From positions 15,041,501 to 15,105,500 of the forward strand of contig JAEOAD010000040.1 in NCBI GenBank assembly GCA_036365145.1: a stretch of DNA of 64,000 bases. Direction: 5' to 3'. Made by a program: the position numbers and the translations under genes. Below the pieces are notes generated by a model, which saw nothing but the letters and a program-made list of their open reading frames with translations, was not told the DNA's origin and ran no database searches. The stretch comes from Orientallactaga sibirica (taxonomy: Eukaryota > Chordata > Mammalia > Rodentia > Dipodidae). Below, piece by piece: positions 31,641 to 42,934 of this stretch (positions are counted from its first letter, which is position 1; the number at the start of each line of letters is the position of its first letter).

Positions 31641-31709
31641 CTGAAAAATAAAATAAAATAAAATAAAATAAAATAAAATAAAATAAAATAAAATAAAATA
31701 AAATAAAAA
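31641..31709. repeat. (TAAAA)n pentanucleotide repeat
   Basis: About 13 AAAAT units, nearly perfect. The Phe/Ile/Leu/Tyr run in the 212-codon minus frame 31308-31946 is only this repeat translated. Confidence 0.95.
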
Positions 31710-31811
31710 AGCAGGGTTGGTAAGTGCTGGAAAGGTTTGAGGTGGCCGGCTGGCTAGCTGGTTTAACGGTATGGGTTCAGTGCAAGACCCTGTCTCTGGC
31801 CTCCGTGCACA

Positions 31812-31814
31812 ATG

Positions 31815-31873
<59 letters not shown>
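31812..31873. repeat. Compound (TC)n(AC)n
   Basis: (TC)n at about 31813-31838 runs into (AC)n to 31873. The preceding 'tggcctccgtgcacaatg' suggests it ends a B4-type element. Confidence 0.9.
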
Positions 31874-31875
<2 letters not shown>

Positions 31876-32518
31876 CTACACATACACAAAACATACAGGC
31901 AAACAAACAAAAACCCCTTGTGTTCAGAATCGACACTCCTCAACACTGGTTACCACCGTCCAAGTTGCTCCCCCAGGGGAAAAGTTCTCTTGCCTGGGAG
32001 GCCTGCGGCCACGCTGCGCTGGTTGCCTAGGGAAGACCCTCAAGCAGATGCGAAGTCTTAGGAGTGGTCTCAGTGATGGCCAGAGCAACCTGGGCTCAGC
32101 TTGGGTTTTCAGAAAGATCCTTAAATCTGAGCAGGCGAGTGTGTCTGTGATCCACCCGCAGTCATGGGGTCTGGGTGGGAAAAGAAGAGGTGGGTTGGCA
32201 TGAATGCTAGCTGGTGTTGACGAAAGCCAGACAGGCAGGTCCTGTCCCAGGTGTTGTGGGCAGATGACCCCGTTTAATTCTCATGATGACTTCAGCCACC
32301 GTCTCCCTGATCAACTTGAGCGGCTTGTGTACTTCTGAACGGAAGGGTTACCAAAGGGACTTCTGGGATCTCTCCCTTACTATACATAGGTCTAAGGTCT
32401 TGTCACTGGAAATATTCTTCAGGCATCTTGAATACTTCCCCAGGCCTCTTGTAAAGTCCTCATGGATTTCTTCAGAAAACATTTATTCAAAGGCATTTAA
32501 TTGGATGTGAAACTTAGG
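31874..32518. other. Repeat-poor interval
   Basis: 32240-32290 has a weak MIR/L2 motif ('ccccgtttaattctcatgat'). No gene. Confidence 0.4.
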
Positions 32519-32695
32519 CAGAGGTGGGCAAGGTGATTCACCTGTAATCCCAGCACTTCGGGAGGCTGAGGCAGGAGGATTACTGTGAGTTTGAGGCCAG
32601 CCTGGGCTATATATAGAGAGTGAATTCCAGGCCTGCCTGGGATATAGAATGGAATTCTGTCTCAAAAACCAAAAGATAAAACAAAACAATCCCAA
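32519..32695 (+). mobile_element. Old B1-related element with internal duplication
   Basis: 'gtaatcccagcacttcggg' is followed by two similar copies of the 'ccaggcctgcctgggatata' segment. Diverged. Confidence 0.75.
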
Positions 32696-32704
32696 CAAAA
32701 AAGA

Positions 32705-33025
32705 TCTCTAAAAAAAAATTCTCTATCACACCTTCCAAGGCTCAGGGTCCATTGCGGAAGAGGGGGTGGACAGAATGTAAGAGCCAAAGGAAGGGTAGGA
32801 CTCCTTATAACGTGCTCCTCCAGACACAAAATGGCCTGGGTATCCATGACCTCACAGTGCCTGACACTACCTACATAATAGGAGGAAAAGATCATGACAT
32901 CAAAATGAAAAGAGAATGATTGGGGGGTGGGTATGACGGAGAGTGGAAAGTGGGGGTAGGGAGGGAATTACCATGGGTTATTGTCCACAATTATGGAAGT
33001 TGTCAATAAAAAAATAAAAAAGAAG
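32705..33025 (+). mobile_element. Rodent L1 3'-UTR
   Basis: Order: 'caaggctcagggtccattgc', 'gacacaaaatggcctgggta', 'catgacctcacagtgcctga', a G-rich stretch, then 'tggaagttgtcaataaaaa'. A second copy is at 60010-60870, which supports a repeat family. No ORF2 is left. Confidence 0.75.
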
Positions 33026-33615
33026 AAAACTTGGTGATGAAAGGAATGAAAACACAAGAAATGACACCCAATCTATTTTGCTGGAGCAAATAAAATAGTT
33101 AAAGATCCCAATCGTAGAATTACATGGGATGAAGACAATCGCGTAGGTGCCTCATCCATCCATCTATCCCTCCATTCCCTCGTTTACTTAACAGCTACTT
33201 TCTGGGAGGCCTGTGATGCTTCAGGGCATCATGCTAAGAGCCGGGACACAGTGCTGAGCAAAAGCAGACGGCCCCTCTGAGTTGAGTCTGGAAAGGAAGA
33301 GGTCAAGCTTGGACACCGATAAGATCTGGGAGAGAGAAATATCTGGTGCTAGGAGAGCAGATGACAGGGGATGGTCATGTGATGCTCAGAGCTTGCTGAT
33401 GGCTGGGAAGGGTGGGGGTGGGAATATGCCAGAAGAGTGGCAGAGAGGGGCTCCACGTGGCAGATGGTGCTAAACACAGAAGAAATTCTACCTGGCTCCT
33501 TAGGTTTAATTCTGCCCCCAAGTTTGGTGGTGGACAGGAGCTTCTGAGTATCAACTGCTTAAGCCCTGGGAAGGACATGATCACGTCCACACAGTTTGCC
33601 TCTACATGGAGGTAA
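33026..33615. other. Interval with L2-like fragment
   Basis: 33150-33290 ('cgtttacttaacagctactt', 'gacacagtgctgagcaaaag') follows the common L2 3' motif. The rest is unique-looking, with opposing short frames. Confidence 0.45.
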
Positions 33616-33632
33616 AGAAGCAAGACTTTAAA

Positions 33633-33833
33633 TATATTTTATCTTTATTTATTTGAGAGAAAGAGGGAGAGAGAGAGAAGGAATGGGCATGTTAGGGTCT
33701 CCAGCTGCTGCAAACGAACTCCAGATGCATGTGTCATTCTGTGCATCTGGCTTATGTGAGTCCTGGGGAATCGAACCTGGGTCCTTTGGCTCTGCAGGCA
33801 AACACCTCAACCACTAAGCCATCTCTCCAGCCC
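33633..33833 (-). mobile_element. DIP-like SINE, 17-bp TSD
   Basis: Antisense copy between AGAAGCAAGACTTTAAA (33616-33632) and AGAAGTGAGACTTTAAA (from 33834), two mismatches. Confidence 0.93.
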
Positions 33834-34144
33834 AGAAGTGAGACTTTAAACGTGGGCTCAGCCTTGATGCTTTTCCTCCTTAACTCTGTTGCCCCTCTCC
33901 CCCATGGCTTTTTCTTGCTGTGAATGGTCTGGGAAGGGTGGGGTGGGAATATGCCAGAATGTCAAAGAATAGCTCTTGGCTCCCTTGAGGGTCTCCCTGT
34001 AGCTATGGTATGAGGACTGACCTCCATTTGTGTGCCATTTCCCTGAGTGTCTCTGCTGAATTTGAGTCACTCGAGGAGTGCCTGTGTGGCACACTTCTAG
34101 AGTTCAAGGTGGCATGGGAATATACAGAACATTCTCCCCCCTCC

Positions 34145-34156
34145 CACACACACACA

Positions 34157-34192
<36 letters not shown>
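34145..34192. repeat. (CA)n-(TG)n palindrome
   Basis: CA units run into TG units at 34159/34160. There is a perfect 30-bp palindrome (34145-34174) inside a 48-bp alternating tract. Confidence 0.95.
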
Positions 34193-34193
<1 letters not shown>

Positions 34194-34474
34194 AGAGGAA
34201 GGATCAGACAAAAGTGTCATAATACTTTATATATGATCATCTGAAAGCTGGTCTCATTTAACAGGGGCCAGATCAACTCATTCCAGAAGACGGGGTGTCC
34301 TTGGCAAACTCACAAGCTAAAGAAGAGTGTTATTACCCAAATGACCCCTTGAGCACACATTTCATGGATTTATTAAAGATGCCAATGAGCACTAACATCC
34401 CTTGTGCATGTTTGATGGGCTAGTTGCTTCATTTCACATCTCACTTCTCATGTCGACTCTTAAGAAATGCATTC

Positions 34475-34620
34475 TGGGCTGTAGTGTTCCCATTTTACAG
34501 ACAAGGAAAGAGAGACGGAAAGGAGTTCTATCACTTGCCCAAGAGCTCAGCATTGTTATTATGGGTGTGATCTGCTTTGGAACTGAGGTGTGGCTGCAAA
34601 GCCCACTAGACAATACTCAC
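34475..34620 (+). mobile_element. MIR SINE, ancient
   Basis: The core and flanks are in MIR order: 'cccattttacagacaaggaa', then 'cacttgcccaagagctcagc'. Confidence 0.7.
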
Positions 34621-34817
34621 AAAGCCCTGGAACTCTTCTCTCTACTGTCTCCAGAGTGAAATATCAATACACAAACAAGTGATCCATTTTGCTCTTTTCT
34701 GGGAAACATAGGTCCCCACAGACTCTACAGATGAATAAAGTTTTAAGAGAAAATGGGACTTTACAAAAGGCTGCCAAGCTTTTACTTTGCTAAGTGAGTC
34801 TGAAGAAATACATTTCA

Positions 34818-34993
34818 GGGTGGGACAGATGGCTCAGCAGTTAAGGTGCCCATGTAAAATAAAGCCAGGTGCACAAGGAGGTATATGCATCTGGAGTTTG
34901 TTTGCAGAGCAGGCAACCCTGGCACGCCCATTCTCTCCATCTCTCTTCTCTCTATCTTGGTCTGCTTGCACATCGGTAAGTAAATATATTAAA
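34818..34993 (+). mobile_element. DIP-like SINE with head/body deletion, 12-bp TSD
   Basis: It lacks about 45 bp covering the B box ('ttaaggtgcccatgtaaaat'). AAATACATTTCA flanks it at 34806-34817 and 34994-35005, so this is a real insertion of a deleted form or a later deletion. Confidence 0.9.
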
Positions 34994-35210
34994 AAATACA
35001 TTTCATCGTTTTATTAAAGAAAGGTTAACTTGCACAACAAAAATATAGGAATTAAATAATACTGGAACCTAAAGGGTGAATAAATTTAATCCACAAACAA
35101 ATCACAACACTGCTTTATCTTATTTTGTTGTGAACTAGCAAAAGCCAAGCCCCCAAAGGCTGACTGTCACCAATATAAGCAGTGGCATTTGGGAGCACCC
35201 ATCCTTTGCT

Positions 35211-35228
35211 TCTTTCTTTCTTTCTTTC

Positions 35229-35260
<32 letters not shown>

Positions 35261-35370
35261 TTGGTTTTTCGAGGTAGGGTCTCACTCTAGGCCAGGCTGA
35301 CCTTACAGAGATCCTCCTACCTCTGCCTCCCGAGTGCTGGGATTAAAGGCATGCGCCACCATGCCCGGCT
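35211..35370 (-). mobile_element. B1 SINE with (TTCT)n/poly-T tail and internal deletion
   Basis: Antisense B1 missing about 35 bp of the middle ('gctgaccttacagagatcc'). ATCCTTTGCT flanks it at 35201-35210 and 35371-35380. Confidence 0.92.
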
Positions 35371-35380
35371 ATCCTTTGCT

Positions 35381-36162
35381 TTTTTAACCCCAACGTTTTG
35401 ATTTTGAGTATAGCTGAAGAAGAAAATAGGAAGGCCTTTATCGTCCTCTTTCTAACTCAGACTTTCCATAAGCTTCATCTGGTTCCTATCCCCCCCCCAC
35501 CACACAATTAGTCTGAATATTTGAGGTTTCCCTATTGTCTCCAGCGAGGTTCTCGAAGACAAGGTCAAACCAAGGGCAAGCCTCACAGGTCAGAAGTCTT
35601 CTGCTCTGAGTCCTAAGAACACGTCTCTAAATAATTCTCAAAAAGTTATGTCACTGTGTAGAAAATTATTGTGCTGAAGTTATTGAGCGAGGGAAGAGCA
35701 GGTATTGGGGTCCAAACCAAGGAGTTGGGTCGGTCATTTGAAAATGCCTATGCGCATCCGTCATGGTGCAAATGAGCAGCAGAGAAGGAAAGTCGGCCAT
35801 CAGGCCAAGGCATGGATCTGATCAATGTGTGCAGGAGGGAGTCTGATTTGTTTGGGGTTGGTGACCTCTTCCTGCTCCAGCATTTCTTTCAGACCTTTTT
35901 TTTTTTTTTTTTTTTTTTTTTGAGCACTTAGCATCACAGTTCTCCTTAGTTTATGAGCTACAGGTTATCTGGAGGGCATTGTCTCCTTTTCTGGGGCTGC
36001 ATGTGAAAATTCCACCAGGTAAGCTGCAGACCATCCCCGGACTTCATTATCTGTTTCTCTGGCATTTGAGAGACAAGCTGTGAACAGCGTGCATGATATC
36101 TCATCATCTTTCTTGTTAATCATTGTATAGGATGAGGAAGCATTACACAGGATATATATATT
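35381..36162. other. Repeat-poor block
   Basis: 0.8 kb without SINEs. It contains a poly-T at 35899-35921. 35560-35830 has AT-rich words (CTAAATAATTC, AAAATTATTGTG, ATGCAAAT-like GTGCAAATGAGC) and could be a conserved element. Confidence 0.4.
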
Positions 36163-36306
36163 GGTTTTTCAAGGTAGGGTCTCACTCTAGCCCAGGCTGA
36201 GCTGGAATTCTCTATGGAGTCTCAGGGTGGCCTCAAACTCACGGCGTTCCTCCTACCTCTGCCTCCCCAGTGCTAGGATTAAAGGCGTGCACCACCACGC
36301 CCAGCT
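36163..36306 (-). mobile_element. B1 SINE
   Basis: Antisense, near full length, 'ttggtttttcaaggtagggt' to 'accaccacgcccagct'. Confidence 0.92.
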
Positions 36307-36560
36307 TTCAGGTAAAATATTTTAACTTTAAAATGAGCCTGCTATTACATCTTGAAGTCAGATCTTTGCATCTTCAAGTCACCCAGAGAATTTAGAGAGT
36401 ATAAAGAATCATTTCAAATATGGTGGACTTTGACCTCTCTTTTTTCCTTCAGTTTTCAGTAATTTGGAAAATAAATGAAACAACTGATAAAGGCTTTGAG
36501 GTTTTTCAGTACAAAATTTCCCATAAGACCTAGTGAGGAGAGACTTGTGAAAATAGATCA
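36307..36560. other. Short repeat-poor interval
   Basis: No recognised content. Confidence 0.35.
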
Positions 36561-36575
36561 AAATTCCCACATGAG

Positions 36576-36793
36576 GGCTGGAGAGATGGCTTAGTGGATA
36601 AGGGACTTGCCTGCGAAGCCTAAGGGCCCAGGTTTGATTCCCCAGAACCCATGTAAGCCAGATACACATGGTGATGCATGCGTCTGAAGTTTATTTGCAG
36701 TGGCTGGAGGCCCTGGCGTGCCCATTCTCTCTCTCTCTCTCTCTCTCTCAAATAAATAAGTAAATAAATAAATAGTATTTTAAAAATTAAAAA
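36576..36793 (+). mobile_element. DIP-like SINE, 15-bp TSD
   Basis: Sense copy between AAATTCCCACATGAG (36561-36575) and AAATTCCCAGATGAG (36794-36808). Confidence 0.93.
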
Positions 36794-36808
36794 AAATTCC
36801 CAGATGAG

Positions 36809-37499
36809 TCTCCCACTTATTTATCAATAACCTCGAACAATGTCAATTCCAAACTTCAGTTTCCACACGTGTAAAAAAAGAGGTAAAGCAAGAAACAACA
36901 CATGTGTCTGTAGCACGACAGCCAGTGTGAAACGAAAGCCCATAAAATATGACAGAGACCATCTTGGGCTGTCAAGTGTTCTTTGGGCTCCCCTACGCTT
37001 CCCAGCTTCTTTCAATACTAGTTAGGATTGGTGGGCTGTGTTAAGCGTTCTGTGTTAACGTGTTGTGGCTGGGCTGAGGCCCGTCAAAGCTAACATGTAT
37101 TCTCCCCCCCCACTCTGTCCATATTCCATAGTGACCTTGAAAGCCCTATGTTCCGATAGCGTTAAAGGCCTATCAACCCTTCCCGTGTAAAAGCATTGAC
37201 GTGTTGAGGAATGTCGCCTATGATGTAGCGCCTATTAATTATCCTGATACACCCAGACATTCAGATACATGCACATTTTCATTCAAATCATCAAACCACT
37301 CCCCCACCCAGCAGAAGCTTATTTTTATTTGACTCAGTTTCTCTGGGCATGAACTTCAGAGATAGCTTCAAAGATCAGGCATAGTTCGTCTCCCCTTGAC
37401 TTGTGAAGAACGGTCTGATGGGTGTCTAGCCAATGACTAAGTATGCGGATAATCTGACGACATTACAGACACAAGCTATGATAAGGAAAGATCAAGGTT
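36809..37499. other. Repeat-poor block, conserved-element look
   Basis: CpG-containing unique DNA with words such as GTAGCGCCTATTAATTATCC near 37220-37240 and several GTTAA sites. A 61-codon frame on plus and a 63-codon frame on minus overlap and are unsupported. Confidence 0.4.
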
Positions 37500-37765
37500 G
37501 ATTTCTGAGGCTTCACTCCTCGTAGACGTTAATTCCCAGCGCCTCCTCTGTGCACCTGTCTGCATCCACCCTTCCTCTCCTTATAAGGGCCCACCCAGTT
37601 ATGTTGGATTAGGACCCTTGCAAATGGCTGCATTTTAACCCAGTTACGTCTGGAAAGATGCTGGTTCCAAATACAGCCTCATTTTGAGGCCCTGAGAGTT
37701 AGGACTTTAACGTACAAATTATGGGGAGATGCACTTCAGCCGCCAACACTGCACAAGTAGGATTC
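37500..37765 (-). mobile_element. MLT1/MST-type LTR, antisense, old
   Basis: 'cccagttatgttggattagg', 'cattttaacccagttacgtc', 'ccaaatacagcctcattttg' and 'agttaggactttaacgtaca' follow the complement of a mammalian MLT1/MST LTR 5' half. Confidence 0.7.
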
Positions 37766-39907
37766 AGTGAGAAGTGAGGCCAAAACATGGTCTCCCCCCA
37801 CCCCAGACAATGGACCTTACTCACCATGTGTCTGAGGCAGGCACAGGGAGCGCAGGATGCTTGGCCCCGCAGCGAGATTCTTGGAACTTATTGCAAGGTA
37901 CTCATAGCTGCTCGACCCTCAGAGTTTTTTTTTTTAATTTGACTCATTTAAATGATCTCAGAATGGTCATGATCCATCTGGAGCTAGTTTCAAGGGTATA
38001 ACATGTTCAGTCACTTAAAATGGAAATATGAGTGGTCTCCCCAGTGTTTCTCTTTCCTAAGGTTGTAAACAATAGCAGAACATTTCAAAGCAAAAGAAAT
38101 AGTCAGCTGACGTTTTGCTCTTTCTCGTTCGTACCCTGGTTGAGTTTATCTGTCAGCTGAAAGGGCGTGGGGGATCAGCCTACTTACTGACTTGCTCTGG
38201 GCCCTTGGCAGCCTTGCCTCCTCTTGGTTATGCCGCAAGCTAGCCCGGCTGCAACCAAATAAACAAGGCTTCGCTACAGCCATTTTCAATTAGATGAAAG
38301 ATTTCCTTTTGAATTGCTTCTGCTGCCCTCTTTGAACATAGAAAAGACCAATTTGGGGTTTCATATATCCTTTGGGGTCGTTTCACTGTTTCAGACTCAT
38401 GCATATGAGTAGAAACATAAAAGGAAGTTAAATCAGTACTTGCAGCAGGGAGATGTGATTCATTGCTGGCCTTTTTAAGACAAGTCACTACACAAAGGGA
38501 AATAATAAATTAATAACGCCTCAGATCATGAATTAATTAAGACAGCTTGCTTAGAGGTAAATGATCATTTGTAGAGGCCTCTGCAGACAGAGTGTCTTGG
38601 GTAACTTGTGGGGGACGTGGGGAGATATAAGAATTGGGCATAAAGCCTGCCATGACAGGCCTTGCTCTCATTACAGTAAGAAATTTAATAAAGCCACCTC
38701 ACATGGGAGAGCTAATTCGTTTAGATCGGAGAAGACAGTTTACTTTGACCTACCCTGAGTTTGGGGGCTGTTTTGTGGTGCTGTTGGGCCTAGTCTCCCC
38801 CCACACACAAAAAAACCTGATTTGAGCCAACGTGTAAGTATTGGCTCTTGCTAGCAGCATGAGGGAACACAAAGCTATGTGGGAGACAGTCACACAATGG
38901 TAGGTAGGGCGAGCACATTGGTTTCTGGTGGGCAGTGGGTCTGAGGAAAGACGCGGCCTCCAGGCCAGGAGCACTGGGGGTTCTGACTTCTCCAGAATCG
39001 CACCCTGCGAATGTTGCCTGAATCAGTGGATCTGTGAGGAATCTGAAGGGCAGGCGGCCCAGACCCCCTTCTTGGCCTTCATCTGCGAGTGTCCCTTCTG
39101 TGTCCAGCCCCCCCCCCCCCAGCAGCCTGACTACAGTCAGCATAAAACAGCCCAGGACAGATCTCAGGGACTTGCCCGTCCCTCTTACAATCTGCCTGTC
39201 TTCCACACATTCAGCTGGCTTTAGCACGCAAGAGAAACAAAATCATTTTCTGAAAAGGAACTCAAACATTTATTTTTTTTTCTAGCTGCCCTTTACCTCA
39301 TGTTTGTCTGTTCATCACAGATTCTGGAACTTTCTGTGCCTTGGTTATGTGCGAGATTGTTGTGGGCTTTCAATGAGGTAATGTGTGGGAGAAGTTTAAC
39401 ACATGCCTAGTGCTAGAAAAATGTTTCCTGATGACATAAGTTCCAGACCCTGGTCACACTGCCTCAGGGCAGACTGAAGGCAGGTGGTAGCCCCCTGGGG
39501 AACAGCAGCAATGACTGCCTGTCTAGTGCTGTGAGGTGAAAAACAAATCCAAACCTGAGGGAAAGCATGGCCTCTGGGGCCAGGAACACTAGATTTGAGT
39601 ACTGAATTCTGCAAAGCATATCCTGTGCACATTGTCAGCTTCTGTGGGCCTCCCATGTTTTCACCGGTAAAAGGAAGTTTGGGGAGTGGGTTTCGGACCC
39701 CTTAGGTGCCCAGCCCTTACTTCAACCCAGAGCTTAAGTGGAACCCGAGGAAATGAGCCCTTAAGGAGCAGGCATGAAGGTGCCACCTTCCCTCAGCCCC
39801 GCCAAGGACCTTTCCAGAGAGCACGGCTCAGCACGGCTCACGACCCACAGTCCATGGCCTGCACGCAAACTGATTTGGATGGTGAGGAGGGGGCAGGGCC
39901 TGAGAAC
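37766..39907. other. Longest SINE-free block (2.1 kb)
   Basis: No SINE in 2.1 kb. 38230-38760 is rich in homeodomain- and POU-type words (see findings). 39325-39432 and 39565-39680 look like sense MIR pieces. A poly-C is at 39109-39120. Frames of 63-145 codons on both strands overlap around 38790-39285 and encode Pro/Ser/Gln-rich products without domains. Confidence 0.5.
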
Positions 39908-40012
39908 ACCAGATGCACATGGTGGCTTATGCATCTGGAGTTTGTTTGCAGTGGCCAGAGGCCCTGGCATGCCCATATTCTCTCTCTTTCTCTCATAAAT
40001 AATTAAAAATAA
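39908..40012 (+). mobile_element. DIP-like SINE, 5'-truncated
   Basis: The body and tail only, from 'gaacaccagatgcacatgg'. The tRNA head is missing. Confidence 0.85.
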
Positions 40013-40022
40013 AGAAAAAATT

Positions 40023-40250
40023 TTTGGAGGGATGGCTTAGTGGTTAAGGCGTTTGCCTGCGAAGCCTAAGGACCCAGGTTCGATTCCCCAGGACCCATAT
40101 TAGCTAGATGCACAAGGGGATGCATGCATCTGGAGTTCGTTTGCAGTGGCTGGAGGCCCTGGGGCGCCCATTCTCTTTCTTTCTTCTCTCTCTCTCTCTC
40201 TCTGTCTCCCTCTTTCTCTGTCAAATGAATAAATAAATAAATAGAAATTT
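40023..40250 (+). mobile_element. DIP-like SINE
   Basis: Sense, full length, directly downstream of the truncated copy, with a (AAAT)n tail. Confidence 0.92.
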
Positions 40251-40345
40251 TGAAAGGAAACTCATGGAAAACTACTAGCTTCCTCCCATTTTTTCATTCA
40301 GCACAGCACACCTCAGGAACTCCAGCTAGGCACACTGTATATCTT

Positions 40346-40502
40346 TTTTTTTTTTTTTGGTTTTTCAAGGTAAGGGTTTCATTCTAGCTCAGGCTGAACT
40401 GAAATTCACTATGTAGTCTCAGGGTGGCCTCGAACTCACAATGATCCTCCTACCTCAGCCTCCCAAGTGCTGGGATTAAAGGCGTGCGCCACCACGCCTG
40501 GC
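40346..40502 (-). mobile_element. B1 SINE
   Basis: Antisense full-length copy with a 14-T tail. 'atatc' is found on each side. Confidence 0.92.
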
Positions 40503-40599
40503 ATATCATTAGATTGAAATCCTAAACCCACCACCACATCTTAAGATCCGCCCAGTGACATTGCCTTCAGCCAGGTGGCTGCAGATGCAAACAACAAAC

Positions 40600-40800
40600 T
40601 AATAAACCACTGAATCTATTGGGGGACATCTATTCAAACTACCACACCATGTGACTCTTGCTTCCTGCTCCTGCCATGCTCCCCTCTCTGTTGTGGACTC
40701 TGGAACTGTGAGTGGAGACAAACCCTTTCCTTCCTTAAGCTGCCTCCGGCTGGGTCTTTTGTTCCAGCAATGAGAAAGTAATGGAAACAAAGGATAAGAA
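40600..40800 (+). mobile_element. MaLR-type LTR, 3' part
   Basis: 'ccatgtgactcttgcttcct', 'gtggagacaaaccctttcct' and 'tttgttccagcaatgagaaa' follow a MaLR LTR end. 40505-40600 may be part of the same or another LTR. Confidence 0.6.
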
Positions 40801-41426
40801 GCTTTCTTCCTTGGTAACACTGCCAGCTGTTGAGTCAGCAGACCACACCTAGGCTCCGAATTAATGACATTATTGCAAGGATGTCGAGTTAAGGTGTTTG
40901 CTACGATTATTAATCGAAAATCATGATAAATGGCATATTCCTTGTTTTTAAAGATTCTGTTCCTCTGAGAAACCTTCCCCAATACCTAGTCTCTTTTGAA
41001 CCTAAACTGAGATATATACTCCCTCTCTGTGGTCTCAGGCCATGCTCTTGTAATTTATCTGTCTTCATTTCTCCTCCTGCATCGAACAGGCAACATCTCC
41101 ATTTCATCAGAACCTTGAGAGCCATTGACACGGGATCTGGCCGACCAACTGCCTTGAAGTTGTCCTGCTCAGTATGTCATACTAGCAAATGGGGCCTTCA
41201 GCCACCAGTCACTCTCAGCCCTCAGATTTCTCTCAGCTAAAAATTTCTTTCTTCTATCCTTTGGTCTTTTGTGGTCATTATTGCCTGGCATCTTTGAACC
41301 CATTGTTACCTTGGAAGTCCCTCTGCACCCGCCAAAGGCCTCACTCCAGGTTGTCTCTACTGGCTGAGAGAGGAGAGGGCCTTGCCTTTCCATCACATTC
41401 CATCAGTGCCCCCTCTTTCTCCCCAA
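40801..41426. other. Repeat-poor interval
   Basis: Plus frame 40923-41240 (105 codons) and minus frames cross it. No domain is recognised, and no repeat. Confidence 0.4.
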
Positions 41427-41440
41427 AGTCTTGGCTTTCT

Positions 41441-41670
41441 TTTTTTAAAAAATATTTTATTCTTATTTATTTATTTATTAGAGACAGAGAGGGGGAAAGA
41501 GAGAGAGGGAGAGGGAGAATGGGCGCACCAGGGCCTCTAGCCACTGCAAACGAACTCCAGACGCGTGTGCCCCCTTGTGCATCTGGACTATGTGGGTCCT
41601 GGACAATGGAACCGGGATCCTTTGGCTTTGCAGGCAAACGCCTTAACCACTAAGCCATCTCTCCAGCCCC
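41441..41670 (-). mobile_element. DIP-like SINE, perfect 14-bp TSD
   Basis: Antisense full-length copy between AGTCTTGGCTTTCT at 41427-41440 and 41671-41684. Confidence 0.93.
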
Positions 41671-41829
41671 AGTCTTGGCTTTCTAAGAGAATACCACTGT
41701 CATTATCTCTGGCATAGATCTTATTTTCAGATAAAAACAAAGAAAAAGAACTTACCTTTACAACTTGTAATATATGATGGCATTTCTACTCCTACCTTCT
41801 CTTTCACATTCTTCAAGATTAGTGCCTAA

Positions 41830-42069
41830 AGAGGCTGGGGAGATGGCTTAGTGGTTAAGGCATTTGTGTGCAAAGCCAAAGGACCCTGATTCAATTCCCC
41901 AGGACTCACATAAGCCAGCTGCACAAGGTGGCACATGTGTCTGGTGTTCATTTTCAGTGGCTGGAGGCCCTGGCATACCCATTCTCTCTCTTTCTCTCTA
42001 TCTGCTTCTTCGTCTCTCTCAAATAATAAATAAATAAGTAAATAAATAAATAAAATATTTAAGAGAAAA
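41830..42069 (+). mobile_element. DIP-like SINE, perfect 14-bp TSD
   Basis: Sense copy between AGATTAGTGCCTAA at 41816-41829 and 42070-42083. Confidence 0.93.
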
Positions 42070-42083
42070 AGATTAGTGCCTAA

Positions 42084-42748
42084 GAATTCAGGGCCTAGGA
42101 GTAGAAAACCCGTCTCTAACTCCTCATTCCCTTCTTGATAGCAAATCACCCATCATCACATTTTTTTTTTATTATAATGGGCAGCTGGGCCCTACAAATG
42201 CTTCCTTTTTCTCTTCTGCCTCAATGTTAGCCTTTGTCAATGGAGGATGCCTTGTCAACACGACACCTTGTCAGTAAGTCACAGCTGAGGAAGAGGCTTA
42301 TTCCTGCAGTCGCTTTGTCCTGGTCACAGCTGCCAGCACTTGGAGGGCTGGAGGCCCGGAGTGGATCACTCTCTACTGAGTTTCATCTGCACCAGGCAGA
42401 CCACTTCCTGCAGACCAGCTCCAACCTGTCAGCATGGCCGTAGCGGACTTCCTGTCAACCGTCCCAGGTCCACTGGTGCCTCTGCCAACCTTCTTACCAC
42501 CTTGTCCATTGGCACCCTCCAGGACACTCTGTAACCACCTGGCTTATAGTTCCCGTTGACCTCTTCCAGCTTACCTGCACCTACTGGCAAGTTTCTGACC
42601 ACCGAGCAGGCTGTTCCTCCAGTCCAGCTGGTTCACCCCCCCCATCCCCTGTCAGCAAGTCTTTCCGCATTGAAAGGACATGTGTGCATTTGTCTGCACC
42701 TCCATTGAGGGCTGAACTTGAGTCTTGGAGGTAGGCCCTCTTTGATAT
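42084..42748. other. Repeat-poor interval
   Basis: C-rich 42230-42660 with many 'cctgtcagc'-like words. No convincing tandem unit. The plus frames here (60-70 codons) have no domain. Confidence 0.4.
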
Positions 42749-42756
42749 TTTCAGTT

Positions 42757-42919
42757 CTTCTTCTTCTTCTTCTTCTTCTTCTTCTTCTTCTTTTTTTTTT
42801 TTTTTTTTTTTTTGAGGTAGGGTCTCACTCTAGCCTCAGGCTGGCCTCAGACTCATAGTGATTCTACTACCTCAGCCTCCCAAGTGCTGGGATTGGAGGC
42901 ATGCGCCACCACACCTGGC
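42757..42919 (-). mobile_element. B1 SINE with (TTC)n/poly-T tail
   Basis: Antisense copy whose tail is (TTC)n at 42759-42790 plus about 21 T. The middle is shortened. 'agttcttc' flanks it. Confidence 0.9.
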
Positions 42920-42934
42920 CAAGTTCTTCATTTT

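Larger units (their letters stand above)
33851..34805. other. Interval with palindromic repeat and MIR
   Basis: It holds the CA/TG palindrome (34145-34192) and a good sense MIR at 34475-34620 ('ttcccattttacagacaagg', 'tatcacttgcccaagagctc'). No gene. Confidence 0.5.

Noticed and set aside
31308..31946. 212-codon frame with a Phe/Ile/Leu/Tyr run
   Set aside because: The run is the translated (TAAAA)n array. The rest is SINE and (CA)n/(CT)n sequence.
38790..39227. 145-codon minus frame
   Set aside because: It overlaps plus-strand frames, passes through a poly-C run, and has no domain or start context.
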